DNA of 64,000 nucleotides from Rhodanobacter_A agri (GTDB lineage: Bacteria > Pseudomonadota > Gammaproteobacteria > Xanthomonadales > Rhodanobacteraceae): assembly GCF_044904705.1 (NCBI RefSeq), contig NZ_JADIKL010000008.1:62001-126000 (forward strand), in the 5' to 3' direction. The position numbers and the translations under genes are program-made. The number at the start of each line of letters is the position of its first letter. Position 1 is the first letter of the stretch. This document shows positions 10,186 through 19,505 of this stretch, one piece after another. Under the pieces are notes generated by a model, which was not told where the DNA came from, ran no database searches, and saw only the letters and a program-made list of their open reading frames with translations.

Positions 10186-10497
10186 ATGCCTTGGGTATTG
10201 TTGGTATTGGCCGGGTTGTTCGAGATCGGCTGGGCGATCGGCCTCAAATACAGCGAAGGCTTCAGTCGGCTATGGCCCAGCGTGGGTACGTTGGCGGCGA
10301 TGGCGGTGAGCGTGGTGCTGCTGGCGCTGGCGGCGAAATCGCTGCCGATCGGCACCGCCTACGCGATATGGACCGGCATTGGCGCGGTGGGCGCGGTGAT
10401 CCTGGGCATCATGCTGTTCCACGATCCGGCCACGCCGCTGCGGCTGGCCTGCGTGGCGCTGATCCTGATTGGCATCGTGGGATTGAAGCTGGCCTAA
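10186..10497 (+). CDS. sugE: SMR-family guanidinium exporter SugE/Gdx
   Basis: A 103-residue four-helix small multidrug resistance protein. The essential membrane glutamate is E13 (LAGLFEIGWAIG). The Gdx-subtype motif GLKYSEGFSRLWPS follows, and AKSLPIGTAYAIWTGIGAVG is the conserved loop and helix. Gdx proteins are dual-topology dimers that swap guanidinium for protons. The start at 10186 has AAGGAG 6 nt upstream. The predicted guanidine-II riboswitch directly in front supports guanidinium as the substrate. The TAA stop is also the 3-bp target duplication of a MITE that begins at the next base, so the protein's end is unchanged by the insertion. Confidence 0.93.
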   Translation: MPWVLLVLAGLFEIGWAIGLKYSEGFSRLWPSVGTLAAMAVSVVLLALAAKSLPIGTAYAIWTGIGAVGAVILGIMLFHDPATPLRLACVALILIGIVGLKLA

Positions 10498-10763
10498 GAG
10501 CCTGTTTACGATCTCCACATGGCCCGCGCCGGGATCCGTTTGCGCGCAGGCCAAGGAAGAACGAAGGAGTGGACGTCCGTCCATGACTGAGTGATGACGC
10601 AGGCATGCGGGCAAACGGACCCGGCCCTTCGGGTTGCCTTGCTGTGGCCGCCATGCGGCAGCGCGCGGCTTGGCCTGCCAGCCAGGCAGGCGCTGCGCCA
10701 CGCACTACCACCTGACAGCCACAGCGAGGCAACGCGGGCTACGCGGAGATCGTAAACAGGCTC
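10498..10763. mobile_element. 266-bp MITE with 19-bp terminal inverted repeats
   Basis: The ends GAGCCTGTTTACGATCTCC (10498-10516) and its exact reverse complement (10745-10763) are flanked by TAA on both sides (10495-10497 and 10764-10766). No coding frame is present. An internal inverted repeat, TCCGTTTGC/GCAAACGGA (10535-10543 and 10611-10619), suggests folding. The GAGCCTG ends and a TNA duplication are, from memory, those of IS5-family elements of the IS1031 group, so it is probably mobilised in trans by such a transposase. It fills the space between sugE and phoU. Confidence 0.85.
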
Positions 10764-10811
10764 TAAGCCCCTGCGTGCCCTGCCTCGCCTGCGGGCGGGC
10801 AGGGCGCTGCC

Positions 10812-11543
10812 TCAGCTGTTGCGGTCGCCCAGCTTCGGCATCTCCGGATTCGCCGTGAGGTCGCGCTTGTTGCGCTGGGCGGTGAGCGGTTCGCCGGTGA
10901 CCTGGTACCACACGTTTTCGGCGATGTTGGTGGCATGGTCGCCGATGCGCTCGATGTTCTTCGCCATGAACAGCAGGTGCGTGCACGGCGTGATGTTGCG
11001 CGGGTCTTCCATCATGTAGGTGAGCAGCTGGCGGAAGTAGCCGGTGTAGGCGTCGTCCAGCTCCACGTCGTCCTTCCACACCTGGTAGGCGCGTTCGGCA
11101 TCGCGGTCGCGGTAGGCACGCAGCACCTCGCGCACCTCAGCGGCGGCCAGTTCGGCCAGATGGGCGAGGCCGCTGGTGGGATTGATCGGCGCGGCCATCG
11201 ACAGCGGGATCGAGCGCTTGGCCACGTTCGCGGCGTAGTCGCCGATGCGTTCGATGTCAGCGGCGATGCGCAGCGCGGCGAACACATTGCGCAGGTCGCC
11301 GGCCATCGGCGCGCGCAGCGCCAGCAGGCGCACCACGTCGTGGCTGATTTCCTGTTCGAGCAGGTCGATCGCGTCGTCGTTGCCCACCACGTGCTGGGCG
11401 GCGCGTTCGTCGCGGCGTTCCACCACGTCGATCGAGGCCTCCAGCTGGCTCACCGCCAGCTCGCCCATGCGTACCAGTTCGCCGGTGAGGCGGGCCAGTT
11501 CGTCGTCGTAGCTCTTGATGATGTGTTCTTTGGTGGTGCCCAT
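10812..11543 (-). CDS. phoU: Phosphate-specific transport system regulator PhoU
   Basis: A 243-residue all-helical protein with two PhoU three-helix bundles, metal-binding motifs (E-R-I-G-D-Y-A-A-N and ERIGDHATNIAE) and a DVVRLLALRAP region. It represses the PhoR/PhoB signal when phosphate is plentiful and restrains Pst activity at the inner membrane. The start MGTTKEHIIKSYDDEL at 11543 is preferred (GAGG just upstream) over an in-frame ATG 11 codons earlier. It is the last gene of pstSCAB-phoU. Between it and pstB lie palindromic repeats that could process or attenuate the transcript. Confidence 0.96.
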   Translation of the reverse strand: MGTTKEHIIKSYDDELARLTGELVRMGELAVSQLEASIDVVERRDERAAQHVVGNDDAIDLLEQEISHDVVRLLALRAPMAGDLRNVFAALRIAADIERIGDYAANVAKRSIPLSMAAPINPTSGLAHLAELAAAEVREVLRAYRDRDAERAYQVWKDDVELDDAYTGYFRQLLTYMMEDPRNITPCTHLLFMAKNIERIGDHATNIAENVWYQVTGEPLTAQRNKRDLTANPEMPKLGDRNS

Positions 11544-11564
11544 GGTGGCCTCGTGTTTTGTTTC

Positions 11565-11670
11565 CCTCTCCCGCATGCGGGAGAGGATGCCCGAAGGGCG
11601 GGAGAGGGTTCGGGCGGAGCGGGGTGCTCGTGCCCTCTCCCCAACCCCTTTCCCGCAAGCGGGAGAGGGG
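11565..11670. repeat. Palindromic intergenic repeat (CCCTCTCCC family), two hairpins
   Basis: A perfect 22-bp palindrome, CCTCTCCCGCA and its complement, at 11565-11586. A second hairpin, CCCCTTTCCCGC-AA-GCGGGAGAGGGG, ends at 11670. Both lie between pstB and phoU. Related copies occur at 14438, 17985 and 42120. Confidence 0.75.
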
Positions 11671-11679
11671 CTTCATGGA

Positions 11680-12484
<805 letters not shown>

Positions 12485-12492
<8 letters not shown>

Positions 12493-13354
12493 AACGCACC
12501 TTGTGGCGGGAGAACAGCATTCGGGTCAGCAGGCTGAGCGTGAGTACGAACAGCGTGATCAGCAGCGCGCCGGCCCAGGCGATGGCATGCAGATCCGGAT
12601 TGGGGTCGTTGGTGTACTGGTAGATCGCCACCGGCAGGCTTTCCATCTTTTCCAGCGGATGCACCGTCATGAAGTTGTTGCCGAAGGCGGTGAACAGCAG
12701 CGGCGCGGTTTCGCCGGCCAGTCGTGCCAGTGCCAGCAGCACGCCGGTGACGATGCCGGAGGTGGCCGCCCGCATCAACACCTGCACGGTCATCTTCCAT
12801 TGCGGGATGCCCAGCGACAGCGTCGCCTCGCGCAGCGTGCCGGGCACCAGCTGCAGCATCTCGTCGGTGGTCCGCACGATCACCGGCAAGCCGATCAGCG
12901 CCAGCGCCACCGCACCCGCGAAACCGGAGAACGACACCGAACCGTGGGTGAGCTTCGACATCGGCAGCACCACGATCACGTACACGAACAAGCCGAGCAC
13001 GATCGAGGGGGCGGACAGCAGGATGTCGTTGAGGAAACGGATCGTGGCGCCGAGCCGGGTGCGGTTCGCGTATTCGGCGAGGAAGGCGCCGGCCAGCACG
13101 CCGATCGGCGCGCAGATCAGCAAGGCCATAACGTCCATGATCAGGCTGCCCACGATGGCGTTGGACAGGCCGCCCTGGTCGGCATAGGCGGTGATCTTGG
13201 TGAACAGGTGCGGCGTGATCGCGCCCAGGCCGCTCTTCAGCGTCACCCACAGGATCCAGGCCAGGAATACCAGGCCGAGCAGGGTGGCGCAGGCGCTCAA
13301 GGTCAGTGCCACCACGTTGACGGCACGACGGCGCAGGTAGACGGAAGCGGCCAT
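12485..13354 (-). CDS. pstA: Phosphate ABC transporter permease PstA
   Basis: A 289-residue inner-membrane permease with about six transmembrane segments. The EAA-type loop (GTLREATLSLGIPQWKMTVQ) docks on PstB, and ARLAGETAPLLFTAFGNNFM is the typical C-terminal PstA signature. The start at 13354 overlaps the pstC stop by one base (TGATG), and the end overlaps pstB by 8 bp, so the three are translationally coupled. Confidence 0.97.
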
Positions 13355-14325
13355 CAGTTGCCTTCCTTGCGCGACAGCCGGCGCAGCATCAGGCGGGCGA
13401 TCAGCAGCACCACGAAGGTGACCACGAACAGCAGGAAGCCCAGCGCGATCAGCGCGGAGCGGTGCGTGTCCACCGCCTCGTTGAACTCGTTGGCGATGGA
13501 AGAGGAGATCGAGGTGCCCGGCATCAGCAGCGAGCTGGAAATGCTGTAGGCGTTGCCGAGCACGAAGGTCACTGCCATCGTTTCGCCCAGCGCGCGGCCG
13601 AGGCCGAGGAAGATGCCGCCGATCACCGCCGAACGCGTGTAGGGCAGCACGATGTCCCACACCACCTCCCAGGTGGTGGAGCCCAGCGCGTAAGAGGATT
13701 CCTTGAGCCGCACCGGCACGGTCTGGAACACCTCGCGCATCACCGAGCAGATGAACGGCAGGATCATCACCGCCAGCACGATGCCCGCGGTGAGCAGGCC
13801 CAGCCCCAGCGGCGGGCCGTCGAACAGCTTGCCGACCAGCGGCAGCTTGCCCAGCGTGTCGCTGAGCGTCGGCTCGATGCTCGCCATGAACGGCACGAAC
13901 ACGAACAGGCCCCACATGCCGTAGATGATCGACGGGATGCTGGCCAGCAGCTCGATCGCGGTGGCGACCGGACCGCGCAGCCAGGTCGGGGCGATCTCGG
14001 TAAGGAACAGCGCGATGCCGAAGCTCACCGGCACCGCCAGAATCAGGGCGATCAGCGAGGTCACCAAGGTGCCGAAGATCGGCGCCAGCGCGCCGTAGTC
14101 GTCGGTGACCGGATTCCAGGAGTCGCTGGAAAGGAAGTGGAAGCCGTCCTTGAACAGCACTTCGCGGCCGCCCCACAAGGTGGAGAGCGCAGCGCCCAGC
14201 AAGGTGGCCAGCACCAGCAGCGCACAGGCCCGCAGCAGCCAGCGGAACCAGGTGTCGTGACGGGCGTCGCGGCGACTGCGCTGGTCGATGTCGGAAGCGA
14301 GGTCGGTGGCGGGGATCGATGACAT
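13354..14325 (-). CDS. pstC: Phosphate ABC transporter permease PstC
   Basis: A 323-residue inner-membrane permease with six predicted transmembrane helices and a long cytoplasmic N-tail. Family motifs seen are YGALAPIFGTLVTSLIALI, SIPSIIYGMWGLFVF, and the EAA loop ALGSTTWEVVWDIVLPY followed by GRALGETMAVTFVLGN. The start MSSIPATDLASDIDQ at 14325 is chosen (GGAA upstream); an in-frame ATG 31 codons earlier would translate through a palindromic repeat and is unlikely. Confidence 0.97.
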   Translation of the reverse strand: MSSIPATDLASDIDQRSRRDARHDTWFRWLLRACALLVLATLLGAALSTLWGGREVLFKDGFHFLSSDSWNPVTDDYGALAPIFGTLVTSLIALILAVPVSFGIALFLTEIAPTWLRGPVATAIELLASIPSIIYGMWGLFVFVPFMASIEPTLSDTLGKLPLVGKLFDGPPLGLGLLTAGIVLAVMILPFICSVMREVFQTVPVRLKESSYALGSTTWEVVWDIVLPYTRSAVIGGIFLGLGRALGETMAVTFVLGNAYSISSSLLMPGTSISSSIANEFNEAVDTHRSALIALGFLLFVVTFVVLLIARLMLRRLSRKEGN

Positions 14326-14400
14326 GCGGTTTCCGCGTGGGGGCTTTTCCTTCCGCCTCCGGGAGCGATGGCCCGAAGGGTCGGATGGGGCTTCGGACAT

Positions 14401-14458
14401 GGCGAAACGCTTCGCCACGCCCGAATCCCCACCCCAGCCCTCTCCCGGCGGGAGAGGG
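14401..14458. repeat. Palindromic intergenic repeats between pstS and pstC
   Basis: Hairpin GGCGAA-ACGC-TTCGCC (14401-14416), then CCCTCTCCC-GGC-GGGAGAGGG (14438-14458). The second is the same family as at 11565. Lying right after pstS, it may stabilise the pstS message so that binding protein is made in excess. Confidence 0.65.
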
Positions 14459-14469
14459 GGTTCATCTTC

Positions 14470-15504
14470 TTACTGCTTGTACTCGGTCTTCCAGTAGTTC
14501 TCGATCTGGCTCACCAGCGTGGCGGGCAGCGGCACGTAGTCCAGCGAGCGGGCCTGGTCCTGGCCGTGCTCGTAGGACCACTTGAAGAAGTCGAAGCTGA
14601 CCTTGCTGTTGGCGGCGTTCTTCGGCTGCTTGTACATGATCACCCAGGAAGTAGCGGTGATCGGCCAGGCGTCGGCACCCGGCGCATTGGTCATCAGCAG
14701 GTTGAAGTTCTTCGCATGCGCCCAGTCGGCGGTGGCCGCGGCAGCCTGGAAGCTGGAGGTCTTCGGCTCCACCACCTTGCCGGCGGCGTTCTTCATCAGC
14801 GCGTAGCCGATGTGGTTCTGCAGCGCGTAGGCGTATTCCACATAGCCGATCGAGTTGGGGATCTGCTTGATGTACGCCGAGACGCCCTCGTTGCCCTTGC
14901 CGCCGATGCCGGTCGGCCAGTTCACGGCGGTGCCTTCGCCCACCTTGGCCTTCCAGTCGGCGTTGACCTTGGACAGGTAGTTGCTGAAGTTGAAGGTGGT
15001 GCCCGAGCCGTCCGAACGATGCACCACGGTGATCTTGGCGTCGGGCAGCTTCACGCCCGGGTTCAGCGCGGCGATGGCCGGGTCATTCCACTTGCTGATG
15101 GTGCCGAGGAAGACGCGCGCCAGCGTGGGGCCGTCCAGCACCAGCTTGCCCGGCGCGACGCCGGCCACGTTGAACGCCGGCACGATGCCGCCGATCACGT
15201 CCGGGAACTGGCCCAGGCCGAACTTCTCCAGGGTGGCTTCGTCGAGCGGCATGTCGCTGGCGCCGAAATCGACAGTGCCGGCCTTGATCTGGGCGATACC
15301 GCCGCCCGAGCCGATCGACTGGTAGTTGACGCGGTTGCCGGTCTTCTCGGCATAGCTGGCCGACCACTTCGAGATCACCGGATACACGAAGCTGGAGCCC
15401 GCGCCAGTGATGTCGGTGGCCTGGGCGGACAGGGCGCCCAGCGAGCAGGCGGTGGCGAAAGCGATAGCGCCGAGGCGGAACATGGAACGGGAAGATGTGA
15501 ACAC
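14470..15504 (-). CDS. pstS: Periplasmic phosphate-binding protein PstS
   Basis: A 344-residue phosphate-binding lipoprotein-like or periplasmic protein. GTG at 15504 is chosen because GGAG lies 7 nt upstream; the ATG at 15483 has no ribosome site. A signal peptide (MFRLGAIAFATACSLGALSAQA, with cleavage before TDITGAGSS) is followed by phosphate ligand motifs: GAGSSFVYP, YQSIGSGGGI, DFGASDMPL, and VHRSDGSGTTFNF. The end is DFFKWSYEHGQDQA. It heads pstSCAB-phoU. Upstream direct repeats resemble a Pho box. Confidence 0.96.
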   Translation of the reverse strand: MFTSSRSMFRLGAIAFATACSLGALSAQATDITGAGSSFVYPVISKWSASYAEKTGNRVNYQSIGSGGGIAQIKAGTVDFGASDMPLDEATLEKFGLGQFPDVIGGIVPAFNVAGVAPGKLVLDGPTLARVFLGTISKWNDPAIAALNPGVKLPDAKITVVHRSDGSGTTFNFSNYLSKVNADWKAKVGEGTAVNWPTGIGGKGNEGVSAYIKQIPNSIGYVEYAYALQNHIGYALMKNAAGKVVEPKTSSFQAAAATADWAHAKNFNLLMTNAPGADAWPITATSWVIMYKQPKNAANSKVSFDFFKWSYEHGQDQARSLDYVPLPATLVSQIENYWKTEYKQ

Positions 15505-15577
15505 GATGAGGCTCCTTGGTGTGCACGGGGCATGCGCCCGGTTGCCCGCCATTGCAGCGTCGGCGTGTTGCAATGAA

Positions 15578-15606
15578 ATGAGATGAATGTTGCAGGCAGA
15601 TGACAC
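15578..15606 (-). promoter_or_regulatory. Candidate Pho box upstream of pstS
   Basis: On the minus strand three 7-mers repeat every 11 bp: GTGTCAT, CTGCAAC, ATCTCAT. They match the CTGTCAT half-site at 6, 4 and 5 of 7 positions. They lie 74-102 bp before the pstS start, the right place for PhoB. The middle repeat is weak. Confidence 0.4.
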
Positions 15607-15624
15607 TGCCGGCAAAAAGAGCGT

Positions 15625-16284
15625 TCAGCCAGCGTCCGCGCCGATCCGCTCGCGCTCGAACATCTCCAGCTGGCGCCAGCGGTTGACGATGTCGCAGAAC
15701 AGCAGCGCGGTGGATTCGGCGTCGTAGATCGCCGAGTGCGCCTCGCGCGTGTCGAACATGCGGCCGGAGGCCTGCACGGCCTTGCCCAGCACGGTCTGGC
15801 CATAGGCGAGGCCGCCCAGGGTGGCAGTGTCGAAGCAGCTGAAAGGGTGGAACGGGTTGCGCTTGTTGCCGGTGCGGCGCACCGCGGCATTCAGGAAGCC
15901 CAGGTCGAACGCGGCGTTGTGGCCCACCAGGATCGCGCGCTGGCAGCCGTTGTCACGCACGGCGGTACGCACCGCCTGGAAGATATGTTCCAGCGCGACG
16001 CGCTCATTCAGGGCGCCGCGCAGGGGATTGTCCGGGTCGATGCCGGTCACTTCCAGCGCGCGCGGGTCGAGGTTGGCGCCGGGGAAAGGCTCCACATGGG
16101 CATGCACGGTAGCCTGGGAATGCAGGAATCCGTGTGCATCCATGCCCAGGGTGATAGCGGCGATCTCCAGCAAAGCGTCGCGTTCGGCGTCGAAACCACC
16201 GGTTTCCACGTCCACGATCACCGGCAGGAAGCCGCGGAAACGCTCGGCCATGCGGCCAGCCATGCTGTTATTCGAAACGTCCAT
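15625..16284 (-). CDS. rnt: Ribonuclease T
   Basis: A 219-residue DEDDh 3'-to-5' exonuclease that trims tRNA and other stable RNA 3' ends. Exo I is VIVDVETGGFD, exo II includes LVGHNAAFDLGFL, and exo III is HSAIYDAEST with the catalytic histidine. The RNase T basic patch (RTGNKRNPFHPFSCFD) is present, which distinguishes it from DnaQ. It starts at 16284 or at an in-frame ATG 8 codons later; neither has a clear ribosome site. Confidence 0.93.
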   Translation of the reverse strand: MDVSNNSMAGRMAERFRGFLPVIVDVETGGFDAERDALLEIAAITLGMDAHGFLHSQATVHAHVEPFPGANLDPRALEVTGIDPDNPLRGALNERVALEHIFQAVRTAVRDNGCQRAILVGHNAAFDLGFLNAAVRRTGNKRNPFHPFSCFDTATLGGLAYGQTVLGKAVQASGRMFDTREAHSAIYDAESTALLFCDIVNRWRQLEMFERERIGADAG

Positions 16285-16424
16285 CGGCGAAGCATATCAG
16301 TAGCCCCCGGCCGCAGGACCCGGGCGAGCGCAGAGAGCCGGGCGCGCAAGCGGTCGCCCGGGCATGACCGGAATGGCAGCGTCGACGCGACATCGCGGCC
16401 CGGCAGGGGGTCTTTGTAACCGGA

Positions 16425-16453
16425 CTGTCATTCTCGATTTACGTGGGTGTCAT
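16425..16453 (+). promoter_or_regulatory. Candidate Pho box upstream of the OprD-like porin
   Basis: CTGTCAT (16425), GATTTAC (16436), GTGTCAT (16447): 7-mers at exact 11-bp spacing. The first is a perfect Pho half-site, the third matches 6 of 7, and the middle is poor. The site lies 118-146 bp before the porin start. Confidence 0.45.
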
Positions 16454-16570
16454 ATCCCCCACAGAAACTTAACCAAGTTCGATGCACCTGGCTCATCACG
16501 CGGACGGAAACGGCCGCCGGTGCAGCGCTGGAGCACTACCTTCCTGCCCTCTATGCGGAGCCTTACAACC

Positions 16571-17914
16571 ATGCGCAATCATCTCGTCGCCGCAGCCGTC
16601 GCTGTCGCGCTCGCCACACTGAGTCTCGGCGCGCACGCCGATGACGCCAACGTCAACAGCCTCAGCGACATCTTCACCCAGGGGCATGTGGACGGCGAGC
16701 TCCGCATGTACCAGTTCAACCGCACCTATGACTACAGCGTGGCGGCCAAGCCCAGCGCCCGCGCCTTCGGCGGTTCGATCCTGCTCAACGCGCAGACCGC
16801 CTCGCTGGACGGCTTCAGCGCCGGTGCGTCGCTGGTCAGCGCGAACTCGCTGGGCTCGCTGGCCGCCAACCCGAAGCAGGTCGACACCACGCTGATGGGC
16901 GCCAGCGACTCGCTGACCGCGCTTAGCCAGGCCTACCTGCAGTACAAGAACAGCTGGGTCATGGCGCGCGTCGGCGACCAGTACCTGAATACCCCGTGGA
17001 TGGGCAACAGCGACGGCCGCCTGCTGCCGAACTCGTATGAAGCCCTGACCGTCGACTTCACCCCGGTGAAGGGCTGGGACATCATCGGCATCCGCGAGCT
17101 GGCCTACAAGAGCCGTACCTCCAGCGACTACTTCAACGACAACAACTACTACCCCAACACCTACCAGGGCGACACGCTGTACGGCGGCAACCAGGGTCTG
17201 CCGCTCACCGCGAACCAGACCAGCGGCACCTGGGCGCTGGGCACCACCTATGTCAACGGCGGCCTGAAGGCCCAGGGCTGGTACTACGACTTCCTCGACT
17301 TCGCCCGCATGGGCTACGCCGATGGCAGCTACGTCTTCAAGACCGGCACCGGTTTCGACCCGGTCGTCGGCTTCCAGGCCTTGACCGAAAGCGGCAGCGG
17401 CTCCGACAACGTGCTGGTGGCCAACAAGCTCAAGATCAACGGCGTCGCCGGCACCAAGGTGGACAGCAGCGCGTGGGGCGCCAACCTCGGCGTGGTGATC
17501 CCGAACGGCCGCTTCGACGTGTTCTACAACAAGGTCGCCCAGGAAACCAACGCAGTCGGCGGCGGCAGCATCATCTCGCCGTTCACCGCCAGCTATGCCA
17601 CCGATCCGCTGTACACCACCTCGATGATCCGCGGCCTGGTGGAAGCCGGCCCGGGGCACGCGTGGAAGGCCAAGATGACCTACGGCTTCTTCGACAACCG
17701 GCTGCAGCTGGTGGGCGCCTACGCCAAGTACACCACGGACTTGAACGGCAGCTTCCACGACACCTACTTCGACATCATCTACAACTTCGACGGCTTCCTG
17801 AAGGGCTTCCAGATCCGCGACCGCTGGGAAAAATCCTCGGGCGGCCTGAACAACCTGAACCCGGGCAACAAGCCGTTCACCTACAACCGCTTGATGCTGA
17901 CCTACAAGTTCTGA
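16571..17914 (+). CDS. OprD-family outer-membrane porin
   Basis: A 447-residue outer-membrane beta-barrel. The signal peptide is MRNHLVAAAVAVALATLSLG with cleavage after AHA. The mature protein begins with NVNSLSDIFTQGHVDGELRM. Alternating-strand sequence, the phrases GGSILLNAQTASLDGFSAG and ARVGDQYLNTPWMGNSDGR, and a terminal aromatic (LTYKF) are typical of the OprD/OprQ group. Such porins admit small nutrients such as amino acids, peptides or aromatic acids. A Pho-box-like site upstream and the neighbouring pst operon suggest a role in phosphate starvation, but this is an inference. The start at 16571 has GGAG 10 nt upstream. A strong terminator follows. Confidence 0.88.
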   Translation: MRNHLVAAAVAVALATLSLGAHADDANVNSLSDIFTQGHVDGELRMYQFNRTYDYSVAAKPSARAFGGSILLNAQTASLDGFSAGASLVSANSLGSLAANPKQVDTTLMGASDSLTALSQAYLQYKNSWVMARVGDQYLNTPWMGNSDGRLLPNSYEALTVDFTPVKGWDIIGIRELAYKSRTSSDYFNDNNYYPNTYQGDTLYGGNQGLPLTANQTSGTWALGTTYVNGGLKAQGWYYDFLDFARMGYADGSYVFKTGTGFDPVVGFQALTESGSGSDNVLVANKLKINGVAGTKVDSSAWGANLGVVIPNGRFDVFYNKVAQETNAVGGGSIISPFTASYATDPLYTTSMIRGLVEAGPGHAWKAKMTYGFFDNRLQLVGAYAKYTTDLNGSFHDTYFDIIYNFDGFLKGFQIRDRWEKSSGGLNNLNPGNKPFTYNRLMLTYKF

Positions 17915-17948
17915 CGGTTATCGGAAAGGAGTTCGACCCAAGGACGGA

Positions 17949-17980
17949 AAACGGCGGGCATGATGCCCGCCGTTTGCTTT
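17949..17980 (+). terminator. Intrinsic terminator of the porin gene
   Basis: AAACGGCGGGCA, loop TGA, TGCCCGCCGTTT: a 12-bp stem followed by GCTTTT, 35 bp past the porin stop. Confidence 0.85.
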
Positions 17981-17984
17981 TGGG

Positions 17985-18005
17985 CCCTCTGCCGACGGGA
18001 GAGGG
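17985..18005. repeat. Short member of the CCCTCTCCC palindrome family
   Basis: CCCTCTGCC-GAC-GGGAGAGGG, with one mismatch in the stem, between the convergent porin and efflux genes. Confidence 0.5.
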
Positions 18006-18035
18006 CATTCGCCAGGCGGCAATGAGGGCGCAGCG

Positions 18036-19505
18036 TTACTGCTTCGCCGGTGGCTTCGCCAGCATCGCCACGTCCCAGCCGCCGCCTAGCGCGCGCACCA
18101 GCGCGACGCTGGCCTGCAGCCGGCGCATGCGCACCTGCTGCGCGGCGCGCTCGGCGTTGAGGTAGGCCGTCTGCGCGGTGACCACGTCCAGGTAGTTGAT
18201 GATGCCTTCGGTGTAGCGATGGGTGGCGATCTGCTGGGCGACCTGGGCCGAGCTGGCGGCAGCGTCCTCGTCGTGCGCCTCGTGAGTCAGGCGGGTGAAC
18301 AGCGCCAGGTTGTCCTCCACCTGCTCGAAGGCATCGAGCACGGTTTGCCGATATTGCGCGGCGGCCTCGTCGAACGCGGCCTGCGCCTCGCGCTCGCGGG
18401 CGTGGCGCAAGCCGCCGTCGAACAGCGGCAGCGCGGCGAACGGCCCCAGCGCCCACATGCGATTGCCGAAGGCGAACAGGTTGCCCTCGCCGGTGTCCTG
18501 CCAACCGTACATGCCCGAGATGCCGATGCTGGGGAAGAACGCCGCGCGCGCTACGCCGATATTGGCGTTGGCGGCGAAAGTGCGCCGTTCGGCAGCCGCG
18601 ATGTCGGGTCGGCGTTGCAGCAAGGCAGAGGGCACCGAGGCCGGGATGGTCGGCGCACGCAGTTTCTGCGGCGAAGCCGGCAGGGTGAAGCTGGGGGCGG
18701 GCACGCCGATCAGGGTCGCGATGGCGTGTTCGGTCAGCGCACGCTGGGCTGCCAGCTCGTCGACCTGGGCGTGAGCGTCGGACAATTGGTTCTGCGCGCG
18801 TGCTACCGACAGGCCGGATGCGATGCCACCCTCCATGCGGTTCCGGGTCAGGGTCAGGCCCTGCTGGTAGGCCAGCAGCGAGCTGGCCAGGATGCGCGCC
18901 TGGATGTCGTCTGTGCGCAGTTGGATGTAAGCGTCGGCGAGCTGCGCCTCCAGGCTGAGCCGGGCGGAGGCAAGGTCCGCCTGCGCGGCCTGCGCCTGCG
19001 CGTGGCCGGCGGCGACCTCGTTGCGGATGCGTCCCCACAGGTCCAGCTCGTAGCCGGCATTGAACTGCGCGCTGTCGGCGTCGTATTCGTTCGGCTGGTT
19101 CGCGCCGCGCAGCGGACGGTTGTCCGATTGGCGGTTGTCGCTCGGCCCGCCGCCGACGGCCAGGTGCGGGAACAGTCCTGCGCGTGTCTCGCTTTCGAAC
19201 GCGCTGGCGCGCTCGTAGCGGGCCAGCGCCAGCGCCAGCGAGGGGCTGCTCGCGTCGAGCAATTGTTCGAGCCGGTCCAGTTCCGGGTCGTGGAACATCG
19301 TCCACCAGTGTCCGCGCGGACTCATGTCCGCCGGCGCGGCGCGCGTCCACAAGCCGCTGCCGTCCTTGTATGCGGCCGGCATCGGCACGGCCGGCACCCG
19401 ATAGGTGGGCGCCAGCGAGCAGCCGGCCAGCAGGCCGGCGAGCGCCAGCGCCAGCGCCGCGGGCCGGATGCGGCGCGCGGCGGGGCGGGTGGCTTCAGCC
19501 TGCAT
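18036..19505 (-). CDS. NodT/OprM-family outer-membrane efflux lipoprotein
   Basis: A 489-residue outer-membrane factor that forms the exit duct of a tripartite RND pump. The lipobox is LAGLLAGC (Cys about 29), followed by SLAPTYRVPAVPMP. Two OEP repeats are present, with hallmark segments YELDLWGRIRNEV, RRPDIAAAERR and GPFAALPLFDGGLR. It is last in the minus-strand permease-adaptor-duct set; its start overlaps the adaptor gene by 11 bp. Confidence 0.93.
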   Translation of the reverse strand: MQAEATRPAARRIRPAALALALAGLLAGCSLAPTYRVPAVPMPAAYKDGSGLWTRAAPADMSPRGHWWTMFHDPELDRLEQLLDASSPSLALALARYERASAFESETRAGLFPHLAVGGGPSDNRQSDNRPLRGANQPNEYDADSAQFNAGYELDLWGRIRNEVAAGHAQAQAAQADLASARLSLEAQLADAYIQLRTDDIQARILASSLLAYQQGLTLTRNRMEGGIASGLSVARAQNQLSDAHAQVDELAAQRALTEHAIATLIGVPAPSFTLPASPQKLRAPTIPASVPSALLQRRPDIAAAERRTFAANANIGVARAAFFPSIGISGMYGWQDTGEGNLFAFGNRMWALGPFAALPLFDGGLRHAREREAQAAFDEAAAQYRQTVLDAFEQVEDNLALFTRLTHEAHDEDAAASSAQVAQQIATHRYTEGIINYLDVVTAQTAYLNAERAAQQVRMRRLQASVALVRALGGGWDVAMLAKPPAKQ

